From Hyparrhenia diplandra (Eukaryota > Streptophyta > Magnoliopsida > Poales > Poaceae): DNA of 64,000 bases. Position 1 is the stretch's first letter. Each line of letters opens with the position of its first letter. The stretch spans positions 62,001-126,000 of the forward strand of contig JADLZK010011197.1 of the NCBI GenBank assembly GCA_015847255.1. Reading direction: 5' to 3'. The translations under genes were made by a program, and so were the position numbers. A model generated the notes under the pieces. It was not told the origin of the DNA. It ran no database searches and saw only the letters and a list, made by a program, of their open reading frames with translations. Positions 35,370 to 48,700 of this stretch are shown here, one piece after another.

Positions 35370-37130
35370 ATGGAAGATCCAGCTAGGCAGGTCGTGATGT
35401 TGCAAGTGCATAGTACTGGTGCAAAGGACGAGCGCCTTCCTTTGGGCCGACAAAGTGCAGTCTGAAGACTCCGAACTTTACTTTTTGCCGAAAAGAGGAC
35501 GGGCTTTATTTGCAGGCTCGCCTGGCATCTGCCAACAGTTGGAACTGCGAATCTTCTGGGTCCCCAGCGACCACGTGAGCTTCGCGAGCGCGCTCGGCGG
35601 CCTGGCGCCGGATCGATCGTGCCCTGCGCTCTCCTTCAGGTTGCAAGCATCAGTGCAACCGGGAAACAGGATCGATATGATGCGGCAGTATGCATCTAGT
35701 TTCCACACCCAACACGTATTCTAGGGTAACTCAAATCGTATCGTTTGGGATTCTTCGTCACATCATTTTTTATCAAATGAATGGAGCATCAAATGTAGTT
35801 AAACGAAACGAATCTTTTTAAGCACAGATTGGTTCATAGTAGAAGCAATAATTAGGGCATGTACCGGGGTGCAGCCAAGACCCGTCAGTATGAAGTATAT
35901 CTTGCAAAAAACACCCTAGACACGAGTAGATAGCCCACCCCCTCGTGAGACGACGACAGCGGCTCGTGGCACGAGGAGAAATCGACGACCGCACGAGGAG
36001 AAATCTCTAGGAAACACCGGACCGAGTAGATCTAGTGTGACGAGTGAGCTGTAGCTCGGTACTGAAAGCCACCCCCAGCGAAGTTGTCGCCGGATCTTGC
36101 TCAAGTCATCATCGGTTTGCCCCGTCCGCCCCCTCAGCGAGCTGGCGTCGCCCACCGCGAGCCGCCGCAGGGCACTCGCACACGAGCATTTGTCGATCCA
36201 CCGCGTGGGAGCCCGACACCGGCGCCCTCGGCGGTCCGCCGGGACGCCCGCGGCGAAGCCGACGCCGGGTCCGCGCGCGAAGCCGCCGCCAGACGCCCTC
36301 GAGCGAGCTGCCGCTAGTCCGTCATGCGCGAGCCGTCGCGAGGGACACCCTACACGCGAAGCCGTTGGGAGCCGCCGGCGGACGCCCCGAGTGAGCCCGT
36401 CGGCGTTGTTTCTGTCACTATGCAGCTTTTGCTTTGTAGATTTCAGAGTGACGGATACGATTGGTTACTCTTGCATTGGTTTCGTTGTTTTCACTCTTGG
36501 GTATGATTTGTTACTTGGCAACACAATGTTACACAAATAGAATTTACGATTAATGATGCTACATGCAGGAGCGTTAAATGACTTCTGAGACAACCAAATA
36601 GACAAGGCGTTGTACAACCTATTTTTTTACGTATCTATAAGATAGATTTGATATGCTTACCCACGACACTTCATTTTGTGGAATATACACGCTTTTTATC
36701 ACAAACAACGAAAAGTGTCACGGTGTCAAATTGTAACTAAACAAAGTGTCAAATTTCAGATAAACTAAACACGTAAATTTTAACGAGGGCATGACAACTT
36801 TCATAGAAAATGGAGTACCAGTACACGGGCAAGAAGCTGGAAATTCATGGGAACTACTATGATTTGATGGATCCGCTTGTGACTGGAGTGGAGTGATCCT
36901 CCCCGGGGTTCGGAGACTTGACTGCCTCTTCGGCCGGCTTGACGGGTTGCGGCGCATCATGCTGCCGATTGCCGCAAGGCCCACATACTCTGCTCGTGCA
37001 TGGGCCATGGGGTGGGTCTTCGACTCCCCCAGTTGTATCTCGATCGAAGACAGGCAGGATGCGATGCGATGCTGCAAAGTGCCCCTCTGGCTATCCTGAG
37101 TCCTGACTGATGGAAGGGTTCAGGCGACCA

Positions 37131-37225
37131 GCTTTGCAGGCTCGCCTGGCAACTTCTGCCCCCCTACTGCAGCGACCACGCCGCAGCGACCACGTGAGCT
37201 CCGTGAGCGCACAGGCTCGGCGCCG
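37131..37225. repeat. diverged direct copy of 35512-35612
   Basis: Both places carry GCAGGCTCGCCTGGCA, then AGCGACCACGTGAGCT, then a CGGCGCCGGA word, in the same order with diverged spacers and about 1.6 kb apart. This points to an old segmental duplication or two copies of one unrecognised repeat. Confidence 0.7.
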
Positions 37226-38336
37226 GAGACGAGACGTCGACGTTGTCTAGCCGTTGGCGTTCGGCGCGCAACAGTGGTTCCTCACGACTCGTTAGGCGCA
37301 GCCTAGCAAGGCATGAGTATGGATACGTGGTGTGGTCGCGGAAGGCTTGGCTTCACCTTTGCAAACATGTCGTGGAGATATCGGGCAACACTGCAACAGT
37401 ACCCAACAAAATTCACATTCAACATTCCAACATAATTCATCTTTCAACGACAAACATATAAATAAAAAAAGGTAGTACACGACTACACGGCCACACGGGC
37501 AAGGGAAGCGGAATCTTTCATGGGAACACGGCTATCTGTACAAAGCAGGTTACATGAGTTGATCTCAACAGCTCAAGTTCTTCCTTCCATTATTCGGTCA
37601 GTAGAGGAGTACGACAAAGCAGATTCAGTGATGAGCTTCTCATTTCACTTTTTTTTTTTTCATTCTAAACTACAAAAACAAAAGAGTACAAGAACTCAAA
37701 CAGAGAGTCCAAGCGCAAGGCCTATTAGGACACCAACAACCCAGGCATACAGTAGTAGTAGTCTCGTTAGAAAGTTCTTTTTTGACACATAAGGGCACGC
37801 CCAACCGTAGCATACGTCCTTGTTAGTCTCGCCTTGAAAAGCGGTGAGCCACATAGGAACAGGAGGATTGAAACTAACAACTGGCCAACGCGGGTGCATC
37901 GACATGTGACATAGATTCACGGCAAAGGTGATCAAGGAGGGCGTAAAAGCGTGCTAAAGATGTTGCTTTTTTTTCACCAACGCCGAGCCGGGTTCTTTGC
38001 TTCAACGGTTTGGCGGATGAGCCTATGACTCCTTCTACAGGCTCCTATGACACACTGCAAGACCACCATCTCATCGCTTTTTCTGTCCACGTTGCATCCG
38101 AGCCTAGCTAGCGTCTTGAGAACACTAGACAACCTGGAGCGTTGGGGCTGCTCTAAGTGTTGAAGTTTTGGGGCTCCTAAACATGCAACGGAAGCCACAC
38201 TTGCTTTCACTTGCTTTATACCGCGCCATATGTTACCTTCTCTCTCTTATGTAGCGTTTCTCCCTCGCACAAGTTGCATGCTTGTTTTTTTTTTCCCGAG
38301 ACCACACCGTTGTGCGTTTTCAAGTTGCATGCTTGT

Positions 38337-39233
38337 TGTGGGATATAAATATCACATTAATTAAGGAAGATCAGTTAAAAAATGCTAATTGACCCAACCG
38401 ATGATTATTAATAAAGAAGGGATAAGGTCATCCGACCCTTGGAATGAGATATCCAACTCATCCGGAGCCAGGTCCCGCCTCGTCGACCCTAAGGGGCGAG
38501 CCTGCCGTTCGACTTAGCGGAGTGGATTTCCGTCGCTTGAACCCCGCGCAAATGCAGTGCGAACCCCCGGAAGGGAATCTCTGCCTCGCTTGATGGTATT
38601 ACGCGAATAAACCCTCGGGAAAGGATGATGCGTCGCGTGGGCCCACATCGCTTTCCAACCACCCTGGATGGAACTTGCATGCCCCACAGTGATGCGGAGC
38701 AGTGATGGACTGGACTTGGGCTCCCACAATAGCCCACGATGTGTCAAAATATTGTTCTGCCTAATCCTCGTATGACCCATGTCTCTATCGCCATTTTGGC
38801 CATCCCGTCCTCTATAACGGGATGGCTGAAGCTGCACGAAGCACCAGGACCAGGGCGTGGTGCAGGTCACCATCACTGTCGCCATTGACCCCACGACCCA
38901 TGGGACCCACACAAAGGAAGAGGAGACGACACCATTGACCATCCTTACATTTTGTTTCTCTTTCTTATTTCCCTCCTTGTTCTCCTTACTTCTCCTTCAA
39001 CTATAAAATGGGAGGCATGATGCCCAATGCAACTCTCCTGAACACACCATCCAACTTGCACACTCACTTAGATACTTGGGAGCTCTCCCTCTCGTGACCA
39101 TTTGTGCACCCTACTACAAACGTAGGGACATTCTACCCGAACTAGTATACATTATCGTGTTATCTTAGCACACCATCCGAGCCGAGACACACACTTTAGA
39201 TTTACTCATTGGTGTTGATTTCAAACACCGACA
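38337..39233 (+). mobile_element. solo LTR (897 bp)
   Basis: The segment begins TGTGGGATATAAATATC and ends CAAACACCGACA. It is flanked by a perfect 5-bp target duplication CTTGT at 38332-38336 and 39234-39238. A TATA box (CTATAAAATGGGAGG, near 39001) and a downstream leader-like region give the + orientation. There is no internal domain or second LTR. The 17-mer CAAGTTGCATGCTTGTT that straddles the left junction also occurs 51 bp upstream. Confidence 0.78.
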
Positions 39234-40879
39234 CTTGTTTTTTTTAGTTGTGCTACTACATCTTCTACAAGCTAAGACCATCTGCAGCGGGGTACGCTGC
39301 CGCGTACTGGAGGAGCCACATAGCGGGAAAAAGGCTGCAGCGGCGTACTGGGAGGGCACGCTATGGTCGCGAACGGCGCTTCCACACGGTTGATTCCCAG
39401 GAAGTAGCGGACTCCCGCTACAGGCTGCACGGGCCCCACGACGCTCGCGCACAGAGAGTGGAGAGAGACACGAGAGCATCAGCGCGGGCCCCACTGATGA
39501 TACTAACTAAAATATGCTAGAACTTGTAAATTATAACCCCAAATTAAATTCCGACTACGTTATTAAATTCGTTTTCAATAAATACTTCAAAACTAGATCT
39601 CACTTTCGGATATATTTAGATAAAATTTTAAGTAGGCCCTAATCGATGAGTGTTGGTATAGAGTAGATATATAAAGGAGAAAATGAGTGCGGGGTAAATT
39701 GCATGAAAGGAGAGAATCTTGATAACTAGAATGTATAGAGGGAGTAAATAGAAACATGAGTGCAGATAGTCTAACCTGACAAGCTTGCAAGCACCTATTC
39801 TTATTGTATTGGCATTTGTGTTAGGCGGGTAGAGATGAAGCCACACACCCATCAATTTTTTCCTACTCCGCTTTTTTTGTGTGTGGACCACACTCTCTCT
39901 GCTAGGCTATCGTGGTTTGCAGAAGAACTACAAACACCTGAAAGCCATCACTTTAGTTTAACTCCAGGCCAGGTGGCCTACGTGGTCTGATGTTGGGCAC
40001 GCCTTTAGGTAGCGTCAATACAACAACAATTTTATATCTGATAAAATCGGACAATAACCATTTGGTGCTAAGAAAAGTCCCAGATCAATTCACAGTAGAG
40101 CAAATATGTGAACAACTTAACTCTTCTTACTCTCCAAATTAAATCAAGTTTCACTTCCAGCCACCGCACATACTTGAAGTAAAGCGCCAGTCTCGATGGA
40201 GTTTAACCTCCGATTTTCAAGATGTAAAAACTTTGGCGTGAAATAGATGTCACCCTCAATGCCGCGGTTTCATTCGCAGTTTCGTAAGGCAAAAGGGTCC
40301 CACAACCTATCTACAATTGTATGGTTTAATTGTATAGTTGAATGATGAAACTCTATTTGTGTTTTAATGGGGTTTCACATAGTTTCAACGCATGTGAAAA
40401 AGGTTATAAAAGGTTTCACCATGGTGAAACTCTTTCCTTCTCTCTCCTAAGGGTTTTCATGCAAAAGTAAAATTTTGCCGATATGGTCTATTGATTTAAT
40501 GTCGTAAACACTTTCGTGAAACCCCGCATTGAAACTGAGGCCCAAAAGGAGTTTGAAAACCGGTGAACAATCTACGGATTAAACTGAGCAGCATATTCAA
40601 GCAGCAAGTGACCATGACAGAATCGGTCCAATAGTATAGAGTACTAAAGAGAATTTTATATCGTTGTCGTTGTATCATTAATGTTTCTTGGATGAGGCTG
40701 AGCATCACAATTTGTTCGTTTAAACCGGAAAGGAATGAACCAAACCAATTTTTTTTTGGTTATTAGGTTTAGTTTTTACTTGTTGGTAGTAAATTATTTT
40801 GCACTTTTCCTATATTTTCGGTGCCTGAAATTTAAGAAGATTTCAGACAACACTTTTTATCATAGTAACACATTAAATT

Positions 40880-41016
40880 TTTGTCCTTGTCTAACTATAG
40901 AAAATAATTGTTAATTTTTAAATTGTCCTTGTGCCAACACATACAAAATTTGTCCTTGTCTAACTATAGAAAATAATTGTTAATTTTTAAATTGTCCTTG
41001 TGTCAACACATATAAA
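40880..41016. repeat. 69-bp tandem duplication
   Basis: A unit beginning TTTGTCCTTGTCTAACTATA at 40880 is repeated head-to-tail from 40949 with only a few substitutions. It lies in AT-rich DNA about 500 bp upstream of the DUF1997 gene start. Confidence 0.92.
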
Positions 41017-41529
41017 ATTTTGTAAGGTTTTGTAATTTGTTTAAGCTGGTTTTTTTATTGTTGGAACGAAAATTGCATATTATGTCTCTGAGAAATTACG
41101 ACGAACTAAACCTGTAATTTTTTTAGTATAAAATATGTGCAATACTGGTCGCCTAAAATAAAACAAAAATTAAGGCACCTGAAATCCCATTATTTTTGGC
41201 TTGTATTTTTCAGAAACCAAAATTTTTAGAAATCTTTATACTCATTGCCTAGCCAGTAGCCATATAGACCGCGCGATGATTGGCACCCCTGGCCCCACCA
41301 GGTACTTGGGAGTCTCGAGGTCCACTCCATGATGCCAGATCCCCTTCCCAGTCCATCTTATCCGTCCAACGAGGAGGGAAAAAATCACGAGCTCGTTCGA
41401 GAAATTCCCCTCCATTTTCCTGGCTCAGCAGCTCATTTTCGTGGGGACGGCACGCAACCGCTTGCAGCCCCTCACCGGCGAGGCGACCGACGCGGCTGCG
41501 CACGGCACAGTTACGCACGCAGGCGCCCA

Positions 41530-44034
41530 ATGGCTGCGTCACTCCGCTCGCCGCCTCCGCTTCCCGCCGGCTTCCGCCGCTCCCGCGCCGTCGTCCGCGC
41601 CTCCTCCTCCTCTTCGTCATCATCCGCCGTCTCGTCGTCATCGTCCGCCCCAAGGCGCGGTTCGTCGCCCGCCGCTCCGAGTCCGTCCCCGTCCAGCAGC
41701 TGGCCCGTCCGCTCGGTACCCGAGCCTTCTCCTCCTCCCGAGTTCTCCCCAGACTTCATGGTCTCTACTTGCTCGCTGGTTGAGGGGGTCGCTTGAGATG
41801 CATGTCTGTTTGCCTCCTGCAGCGGAGTACATGAGCTTGCCGGCCAGCCAGTACTCCGTGCTGGACGCCGAGCGCATCGAGCGCGTCGACGACTCCACCT
41901 TCCGGTGCTACGTGTACCGCTTCCGCTTCTTCGCGCTTGAGGTCTGCCCCGTCCTCCTCGTCCGCGTTGATGAGGAACCCGATGGCTGTTGCATTCGCCT
42001 CCTCTCCTGCAAGGTACCTTCCGCCATACAAATTTCAGGCTTCAGTAATGGCGGCAGCTGTTTATTTTCTGAGCAGCGATTAGCCGATTAGTGTCTCGCT
42101 GATATTATGGTTATTTGGTTTGGCTTGCAGCTGGAGGGGTCACCGCTCGTGGAGGCCCAGAATGATAAATTCTCAGGTAAGGTTCGTTGTTCTCACTATA
42201 TACTTGCCTGATTTTTTATTCTTGTTAATCACTGCCTCAGTCGATGGATTCTAAATAATATTACCTAATCAATGCTCAAAAGAAGCTGAAAACGCTTATC
42301 ATGCCATGTCACATAAAGCAGCTCATGCTAAACCGCCGAGAATCATTCCCACAGTAGAATTGCCAAACTTCTCACACACACATGCAACGGAATGTGTTTT
42401 GATTTCTGTTGCTTGTAGTGGCTAATCCCATGCTGTGATGCTTACAGCCTTTGATTTATGTTTCTATTAATGACCAACCATCACTGCTGTGATCACAACT
42501 TGGTTGATGCACTAAAAACTTTAAAAAGTTTTAAAAGAATATCCCTCTGCTTCCAACTGGAAACAAACATGTCAGGTCCTATAAAATTGGCGTTCTGTCT
42601 TTGGTCACCTAACCAATAGGCCCACCAAATTTAAGTTTAACCATTTTTCATAAGCATTTTTTAAAGAAACCATTCCACATAAGCATGAGGGACCCTTTTC
42701 TGCCATTTATGTGATTCTATGCTCTGTTTATTTTGAGAAGGGACAAAAATCAAACATAATACGTTGGCATATCCTCATAGGTGTCAAGTAACTCGTTGAC
42801 AATGTTATTCTTAGTCCCTTTTTAGTTTTTTGCCGAACTTCTTTGACCTAATAATTTGTTGGAAAGTTTGTATGGTTCTGATAGACAAAGAAAGCCAAAT
42901 ATTTAGTGGCATAATTGCAGATTTTCATACTCAACCTATATTAGCTCATCCAGCAAAGTTTAATACATATAATCCATAGTGGTTTCTTTCCATATATAAA
43001 TAAACTATTTAACCCTGGTTCCAGGATATCATTGACTTGATTTGCTGTGGGATGCAGCTTCCATGGCGAATAGGGTTTTCTGCAGCAGCAGGTCTCAAGA
43101 TTCAACCATTCAACAGCTTACATCAGATACTACAATAGAGGGGTAGGCACTCTCAAGCTTCCAGCTTACATAGTTAATCATCATTGATTTGAACACTATA
43201 ATCAGCTTATTTTGATAATCTTTAGGTTGCAATCGATATACCTTTTCCATTTCGAGCAATACCAGTTGAAGCCATTGAATCAAGTGGCAGGCAAGTGCTT
43301 GAACAGTTACTCAGAGTCATGCTTCCAAGATTTCTAAAGCAGGTTGGTTTTAATTTTATTTGACGTGCCATAGCTACTTTTTTATTATCATTTTCTTTAG
43401 TTCAGGCTTCACTCTTTCTTCCAAAGATGCAGTACATGTTTCTTTCGGATTACAACTCTAGAAGAATTCGTGTTAGAGCATTAAAGAATGAGTTGGTTGT
43501 TTCGCCAAAAAAAGAAAGAAAGAATGAGTTGGTTTATAAGATAAAATACAGATGTAGGAATTTGAGATGAAATTATATTTCTAGAATTATCTCTCAGTTT
43601 ATTGTAAATCGAACAGTTCTCCATTTATTTTTAAAAGACTCCTATTAAGCCAAAGGTTGCTCTATTTTACCTATAGCATTTGTTCATGCCACATTTTTTT
43701 TTTTTGAAAAGCATGTTCATGCCACATTTATCTATTTTTACTGGCCAATCAATGATTCAGTTTTCAGTTCTACTTGCTTTATTCAATACATGAACTAGAT
43801 GACCTAAAATAAGAGCCATATATGGCGAAAGATATGTTTGAATGATGGCAGATGGAACTACGTTGAGTCTAGGGATGGTCGGGACCCATGAGCAACATTT
43901 TCAATATTTATCTTTAAATTTATATTTTTTTTTCAAATGATTTCCTTTTTTGTTGTTTCAGCTTGTTAAAGACTACCAAGCTTGGGCTTCTGGTGATGCT
44001 TCAAAGGAAACCACTTGGCACTGGGGAAATCTGA
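41530..44034 (+). CDS. DUF1997 family protein, plastid-type N terminus, frame interrupted
   Basis: Proposed exons: 41530-41715, 41823-42013, 42131-42176, 43058-43142, 43226-43342, 43962-44034. The N terminus is Ser/Ala/Pro/Arg-rich like a plastid transit peptide. The body carries the conserved DUF1997 text that I recall from plants: YMSLPASQYSVLDAERIERV, the segment FRCYVYRFRFFALEV, KLEGSPLVEAQNDKFS, IQQLTSDTTIE, IDIPFPFRAIPVEAIESSG, LEQLLRVMLPRFLKQLVKDY, and a C terminus that should read GTGEI. The biochemical role of DUF1997 is not known to me. Three length problems break the frame. One C is missing in the run 41648-41651, the exon 4 donor leaves two extra G residues at 43141-43142, and there is an extra A in 44003-44005. 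With that last base removed, the frame ends at the TGA at 44032-44034. The conserved text between lesions argues for sequence error rather than decay. Confidence 0.8.
43681..43729. repeat. minimal poly(T)-tagged insertion with 16-bp direct repeat
   Basis: TGTTCATGCCACATTT occurs at 43681 and again at 43714. Between the copies is only a T run plus GAAAAGCA. This is what a severely 5'-truncated LINE or SINE insertion on the minus strand would leave. It is in the last intron of the DUF1997 gene. Confidence 0.6.
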
Positions 44035-44271
44035 AGCTGCCCAGTGGCTCCACTAGGCATGATAGAATACAGTTACCACCCCTCATTCATATTGCAAATT
44101 AGCAATCCTGCCCAAACGTTATCCACTTCACTCATGGCAGTTCTTGAACTTGTTGAAATTAGCCATTGCAACTTGTTTTTTTTGGTTCCAGTTCTTCAGC
44201 AGTCTTGGTCTGAAGATGGCTGATCGAGCACTCATCACACTGAAGATTACAGTATCTGGACTGGCATTTGC

Positions 44272-44874
44272 ACTCACACTGAAGATTAGGGCGTGGGCGA
44301 AGGCCACAGGAACTGAACACAAGCCCGCGACCACCACCTGGCTCCATAGGCATGATCGAACGCCATCACGGCGTTACCGGAGAAGAGGGGACAGCCGGAG
44401 GTCATTTAGCCGGATGGGGCGAAACGCGGCGCGGCAGCCGCAATCAGACGACCGAAGCGGCCGATGGCCGCCGGGGAAACGCTGTGTGCGAATCCGGCAC
44501 GGGTGCGAATCCGACCATGGCCGGGTTCACCACGAGGCCTTGCCGGGGAGCGCGGCGGCGCCACCAAGCGAGCCAAGCCGAGATCCGCCACCGGGCGTGG
44601 ATTCACGCCGGCCGGCGGGCAAGTTCGCCGCCCGGCCGGGCGATTAGGGTTGGGGGAGGGAGGGGACGGGGAGGTTGGAGGAGGAGGCGGCGCCACCGGT
44701 GGCCGCCTGGGCTTTGGTGCCGGGCCGCCGCCGCTGGCTGCAGAGGCGGCCGGCGGCACTGGACCCGACGGAGTGGGGGGAGGTTGGGGCCGTAGTCCCC
44801 CGGCGGAGTCGCGGAGGGGAGGGGTCCCCTTCGGGGTCGGGGAAAAGATGGGGGTTTACTCACACTGAAGATTA
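44272..44874. mobile_element. GC-rich insertion between 17-bp direct repeats
   Basis: ACTCACACTGAAGATTA is present at 44272-44288 and 44858-44874, and the 569 bp between them are strikingly GC-rich compared with the flanks. A third related copy (ATCACACTGAAGATTACAG) lies just upstream near 44233. There is no poly(A) tail and no clear terminal inverted repeat. It could be an unusual retroposon, a Pack-type element, or a local duplication. Confidence 0.45.
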
Positions 44875-45725
44875 CAGATATCTGAAGAATGCACATACCC
44901 CTATATGTGAAGTGATATCTTTTGTAAGGAAACTAAGTTACTGTAACTAGTAACTTGAAGGAGGGAAGTATAAATGGAACGTTCATGAACAGTGTTGCCC
45001 TCTATGATGGTTGTATGGCACTTTGATCACGGGGCACGGTGTTGCCTCCATCAGCCATTTGCAATTGAAGAAACACTATCTCGTAAAAATGACGCTAATA
45101 CTCCCTACGTATGCTGTACATTTCATTTAGTTATGGTTATTTGATGCAAGGAATATAGTAGGAGAGATGGACCAGTTTATTTTTTGTGAGCTTTAAGCAT
45201 GCAAGTAACATGTTCCTGAAGTTAAAGAGTGGGCTACACTTTTCTGTTAATGATGTTTAAGGGGCACCATTGTACACCTGATGATTTATTCACAATTGTG
45301 GTTTCTGTGTTACAGTGTTAGTGAGGCGGGATGGGTGACAATAAAACTTAGGTTTCCAATAGCTAAATGGCCAGAATGCAAGTTGTCAGCAAATCTTGTC
45401 TGAACTCTGAGGTTCAAAAAAAAGTTTCCAATCACTAAATTCAACCAAAACAGGGGAGTAATCCACAAATTTGGAATATAACCGGACGAATAACCGGGGT
45501 GAGCCAAGATTGCCCAGACAGAACGAACCCAACGAAGTCCCCAACGACGGTTAGTTTAACCAGACATTCCTTTCTCCACGCGTCCTTCCTTTTCTCCTCG
45601 TCATCTTCCTGCTGCGCGGCCCCGCCAGCACAGCGCCGCCGCCCCATGACCCCACTTTCACCTCCTCACATCGTGTCACGCCTTCTCGGTCTCGGCCGCG
45701 CGCCGTTCTGAGCTGTCCGTCGCAC

Positions 45726-45753
45726 CCCTCCCTCCCTCCCTCTCTCTCTCTCT
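45726..45753 (+). repeat. CT-rich leader microsatellite of the SGR6 gene
   Basis: A (CCCT)n/(CT)n tract ends about 40 bp before the SGR6 start codon. CT-rich leaders of this kind are common in grass genes. A direct role in transcription or translation is only inferred. Confidence 0.75.
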
Positions 45754-45795
45754 GCTGTCGCGTCGCCGGCGGATCTCCGTGCGGCGGCCGCCACG

Positions 45796-48700
45796 ATGGC
45801 CTCCTCATCCGCCGCGGCGTCGGCAGCCGCCCTAGGTGAAGTCTCATCGCCTCTCACTCCCCTCCGCTCGCTCTCCTGCCTCCTTTTCTCACTGGCGCCT
45901 TCTCTTCGTTCCAGAGGCCGTGCAGGTGCTCGTCGCCTCGCTCGCCGACGACTCCCCTGTCGCCCGTGACGCCGCGCTCGCTGCCCTCCGCGACATCGCG
46001 CCGCTGTAAGGGACCATTCTTCCATGCGCTCGCTTTCTTCCATCATCCTTCCTGTTGAGTATATTTCGCTTCCATGTGAAGCGGCTCCGTGAAATTCTTT
46101 GCTTGGTGGGTGCAGGAACCCGATGCTCGTCCTGGACTGCTGTGCCACCGTCTCCCGTGGCGGACGTCGGGTGCGTCCATGAGCCTCTGAGATGAGAAAT
46201 GCTTGTTCGTTTTTTGGATTATCTGTCTGCTTGATTTATTTTTTGGGTTGTGGAATGCAGCGGTTTGGCAACATGGCTGGGGTTTTTTTCTTGTCATGGC
46301 TTCTGCAGTCAGGGCTCTCGATCACTCTGATGCTGAGCGCGAGTTCCTTCTCGAAAATTGCGTAAGATTGCAACTGCTGAGATTGTTACCTCAAAGGTAT
46401 CTGATACTGTCAATATCTCTCCACTCTTTTTGTGTTTTGAGCTCAATGCTAGAAGATGATCTTTTGAGCTGGAAACTAAGGGACTGATACCAATTTGCAC
46501 AACTGCAAGCACAACATTATGAGAATTTTTAAGCTTATCACATCCAGTTACTAGCATATAAATGTAACTTGAATTGTGAATCTTTTTTATATATAACAAT
46601 TTTACAACTCAAAGCCATGGCCACACAAATGTACATTGAAATAAAAATGTAATGGTACCACTTTTGTGTCACCAAACCCATATATAGTTAGCCTAGCTGT
46701 TAGAAATACATGCTCTTGTATTTTTGAAGGGAAGGAATATCATCCACATAGATATGGAAGAAAAGAAAAAAAGGAAAGCTAGATTTATGATAACCTGCTA
46801 TGATTTTTCTGTATGTTAACATTAGGCTGATGAATTAGAAAACGAAACTTTAGTAGCTGCTATAACAATATGATACAAATATAAGAACGGGCTGATGTGA
46901 AGTTAAATGATTTCCCTTTCTCCTCATAGACAAGGAGATTTGTGCATTGTAGTTTACTTGGCTGTTAGATACTTTAACTGACACAGGACATATAGTTTGA
47001 AATGCCAAACTTTACAACTATCTGAATTAGGTTGAACGTTCTAGATTTAATCACAGCATGCAGTGCAGTACTTTATCTAATACTTTATTTAGTTTCTCTT
47101 TGTAGCATGCTTAAAGTGTACATTTAACCAATAACCCCAGAAACAACCAGATTGAGTAGTTTTATGAACTTATAAGCCAAATAACCTAAAAGGTAAAACT
47201 AGGCTGAAGAGGCCTTTAATAGTATTAATTACTATTTTTTTCGCTTCAGGTGTTCTCTGAGTCATAAGGAGTTACTTTTACTGTTTTACAAGTGCTGAAA
47301 TTACATGTTGGTTTTTGAATTTAATTTGTAAAATGAATTTCAGGTTTGCAATACAATTTTGAGAGGCATACAAAATTGCTCTTATAATGGTTATGAGCAT
47401 TAGAGAATGCTTGTACTGATATTGTGGTCTATCCTAGGCTGAACATTAATGTCAATGATGCATTATTTTGTCTTTCTTTATACTTCTGTTATTTTCTTGT
47501 TTCATCTGCCTATCTTTGTTTCAAAGTCTAAATTCTTGTTCTTTGGGCTAACAGGAATTCAATGTTGATTGGCAAAAGAGCAGCGTGCTTGTCTTCTCTG
47601 TTGCTATAGGTTCACATGATCCAGACTTGGTATGTCTTTTCTCAACGTTATCCCTTTTGTTTGTGGAGATGGCTATTAGATAAATTTACGATTTAATACC
47701 ATTTAATATGATGCATGTTTACTTAAGAGCACACGTCACAGGTAATATGCTCAATAGCAACTAAAGAGGTTTAGTTTACTAAGTAGTGGAAAAGTTGTTG
47801 TTGGTGACAAATGTGGATTATAAAATGATCAAAATGGCATTACTTGTTGGAAAAAGGTCAAGTAGTCCATATCTATTGATGATGACATAGAGACTTGGGA
47901 GGTGCATGGTACTTTAGGAGTGTCGTATCATCACATGGCTAGATTGATTTCTGGAGGAGCAGCAACCAGCAAGTATTTACATAGATGCCATCTTAACTGG
48001 AGAAGAAGTAATGTAAAAGGAAACTGAAGGTGTTTGTGGTGTATTTTTAGTTATGAAGAGCATACCATTGTAGTTTTGATCCAGCATACATGATTTGCAT
48101 ACATGATTAGCAGGAACCATCCTTTTCATTTTTTGGAAGATGTTTCATCTAGGGGTCAATGCATAATCTAGCAGGAACCATCCTTTTCACTTTTTTTTGA
48201 GTTTGGAAGATGTTTCATCTAGGGGTTCTTTAATATAACACAGCCTGATTTTGGTTGTGTAGTTTGCATTATACAACAATACCAAACATTTTAGTATATC
48301 ATGAAATTCAATTAGAAGCTCTAATTCCAAGGTTTTCTAGTTGCCCATGGACTAATCTATACCTTCAAGACTTTCTAGGTAGCCACAATCCATGTTGCTT
48401 CAGGGTCATCTTCTGATAATTCTCTGGTTAAAGTTAGGGTTTTAAATGTATATACATCAAAAGCTCTTTTCAAGTATGCACTCAGTTCTATAAAACGAGA
48501 TATTCCCTGTTTCATGGAAAATAGAACTCGGTACACCTTTAACTGACTTTGAGAAATTGCCAGCTTGATCTCTTTCTTCATCGCTTGGTTGTTCTTGTGA
48601 GTAGTAGTAGTTCAGCATTTCACTGATTTCAATCTGCGCCCTAACGCTTTTTTAGATGATGGAGGAAATATTTCTTCACTTCTCTGGACCAACTTCTGCT

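Larger units (their letters stand above)
44035..45795. other. intergenic region with a flanked GC-rich insertion
   Basis: Between the DUF1997 stop and the SGR6 start. A GC-rich, gene-free block (44289-44857) lies between direct repeats and is described separately. The rest is AT-rich until about 45560, where the GC- and CT-rich leader of the SGR6 gene begins. No separate gene is supported. Confidence 0.5.

Noticed and set aside
36044..36540. overlapping GC-rich open frames
   Set aside because: All three frames are open in parts, with Arg/Ala/Pro-rich products and no conserved motif. Composition explains them.
37696..38210. minus-strand frames, one with a hydrophobic segment
   Set aside because: A single possible membrane helix (LLLLYAWVVGVLIGLALGL) is not enough. 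There is no start context, exon partner or family.
39275..39510. possible MITE with CTGCAGCGG-type words
   Set aside because: The ends do not form a clear inverted repeat and no target duplication was visible.
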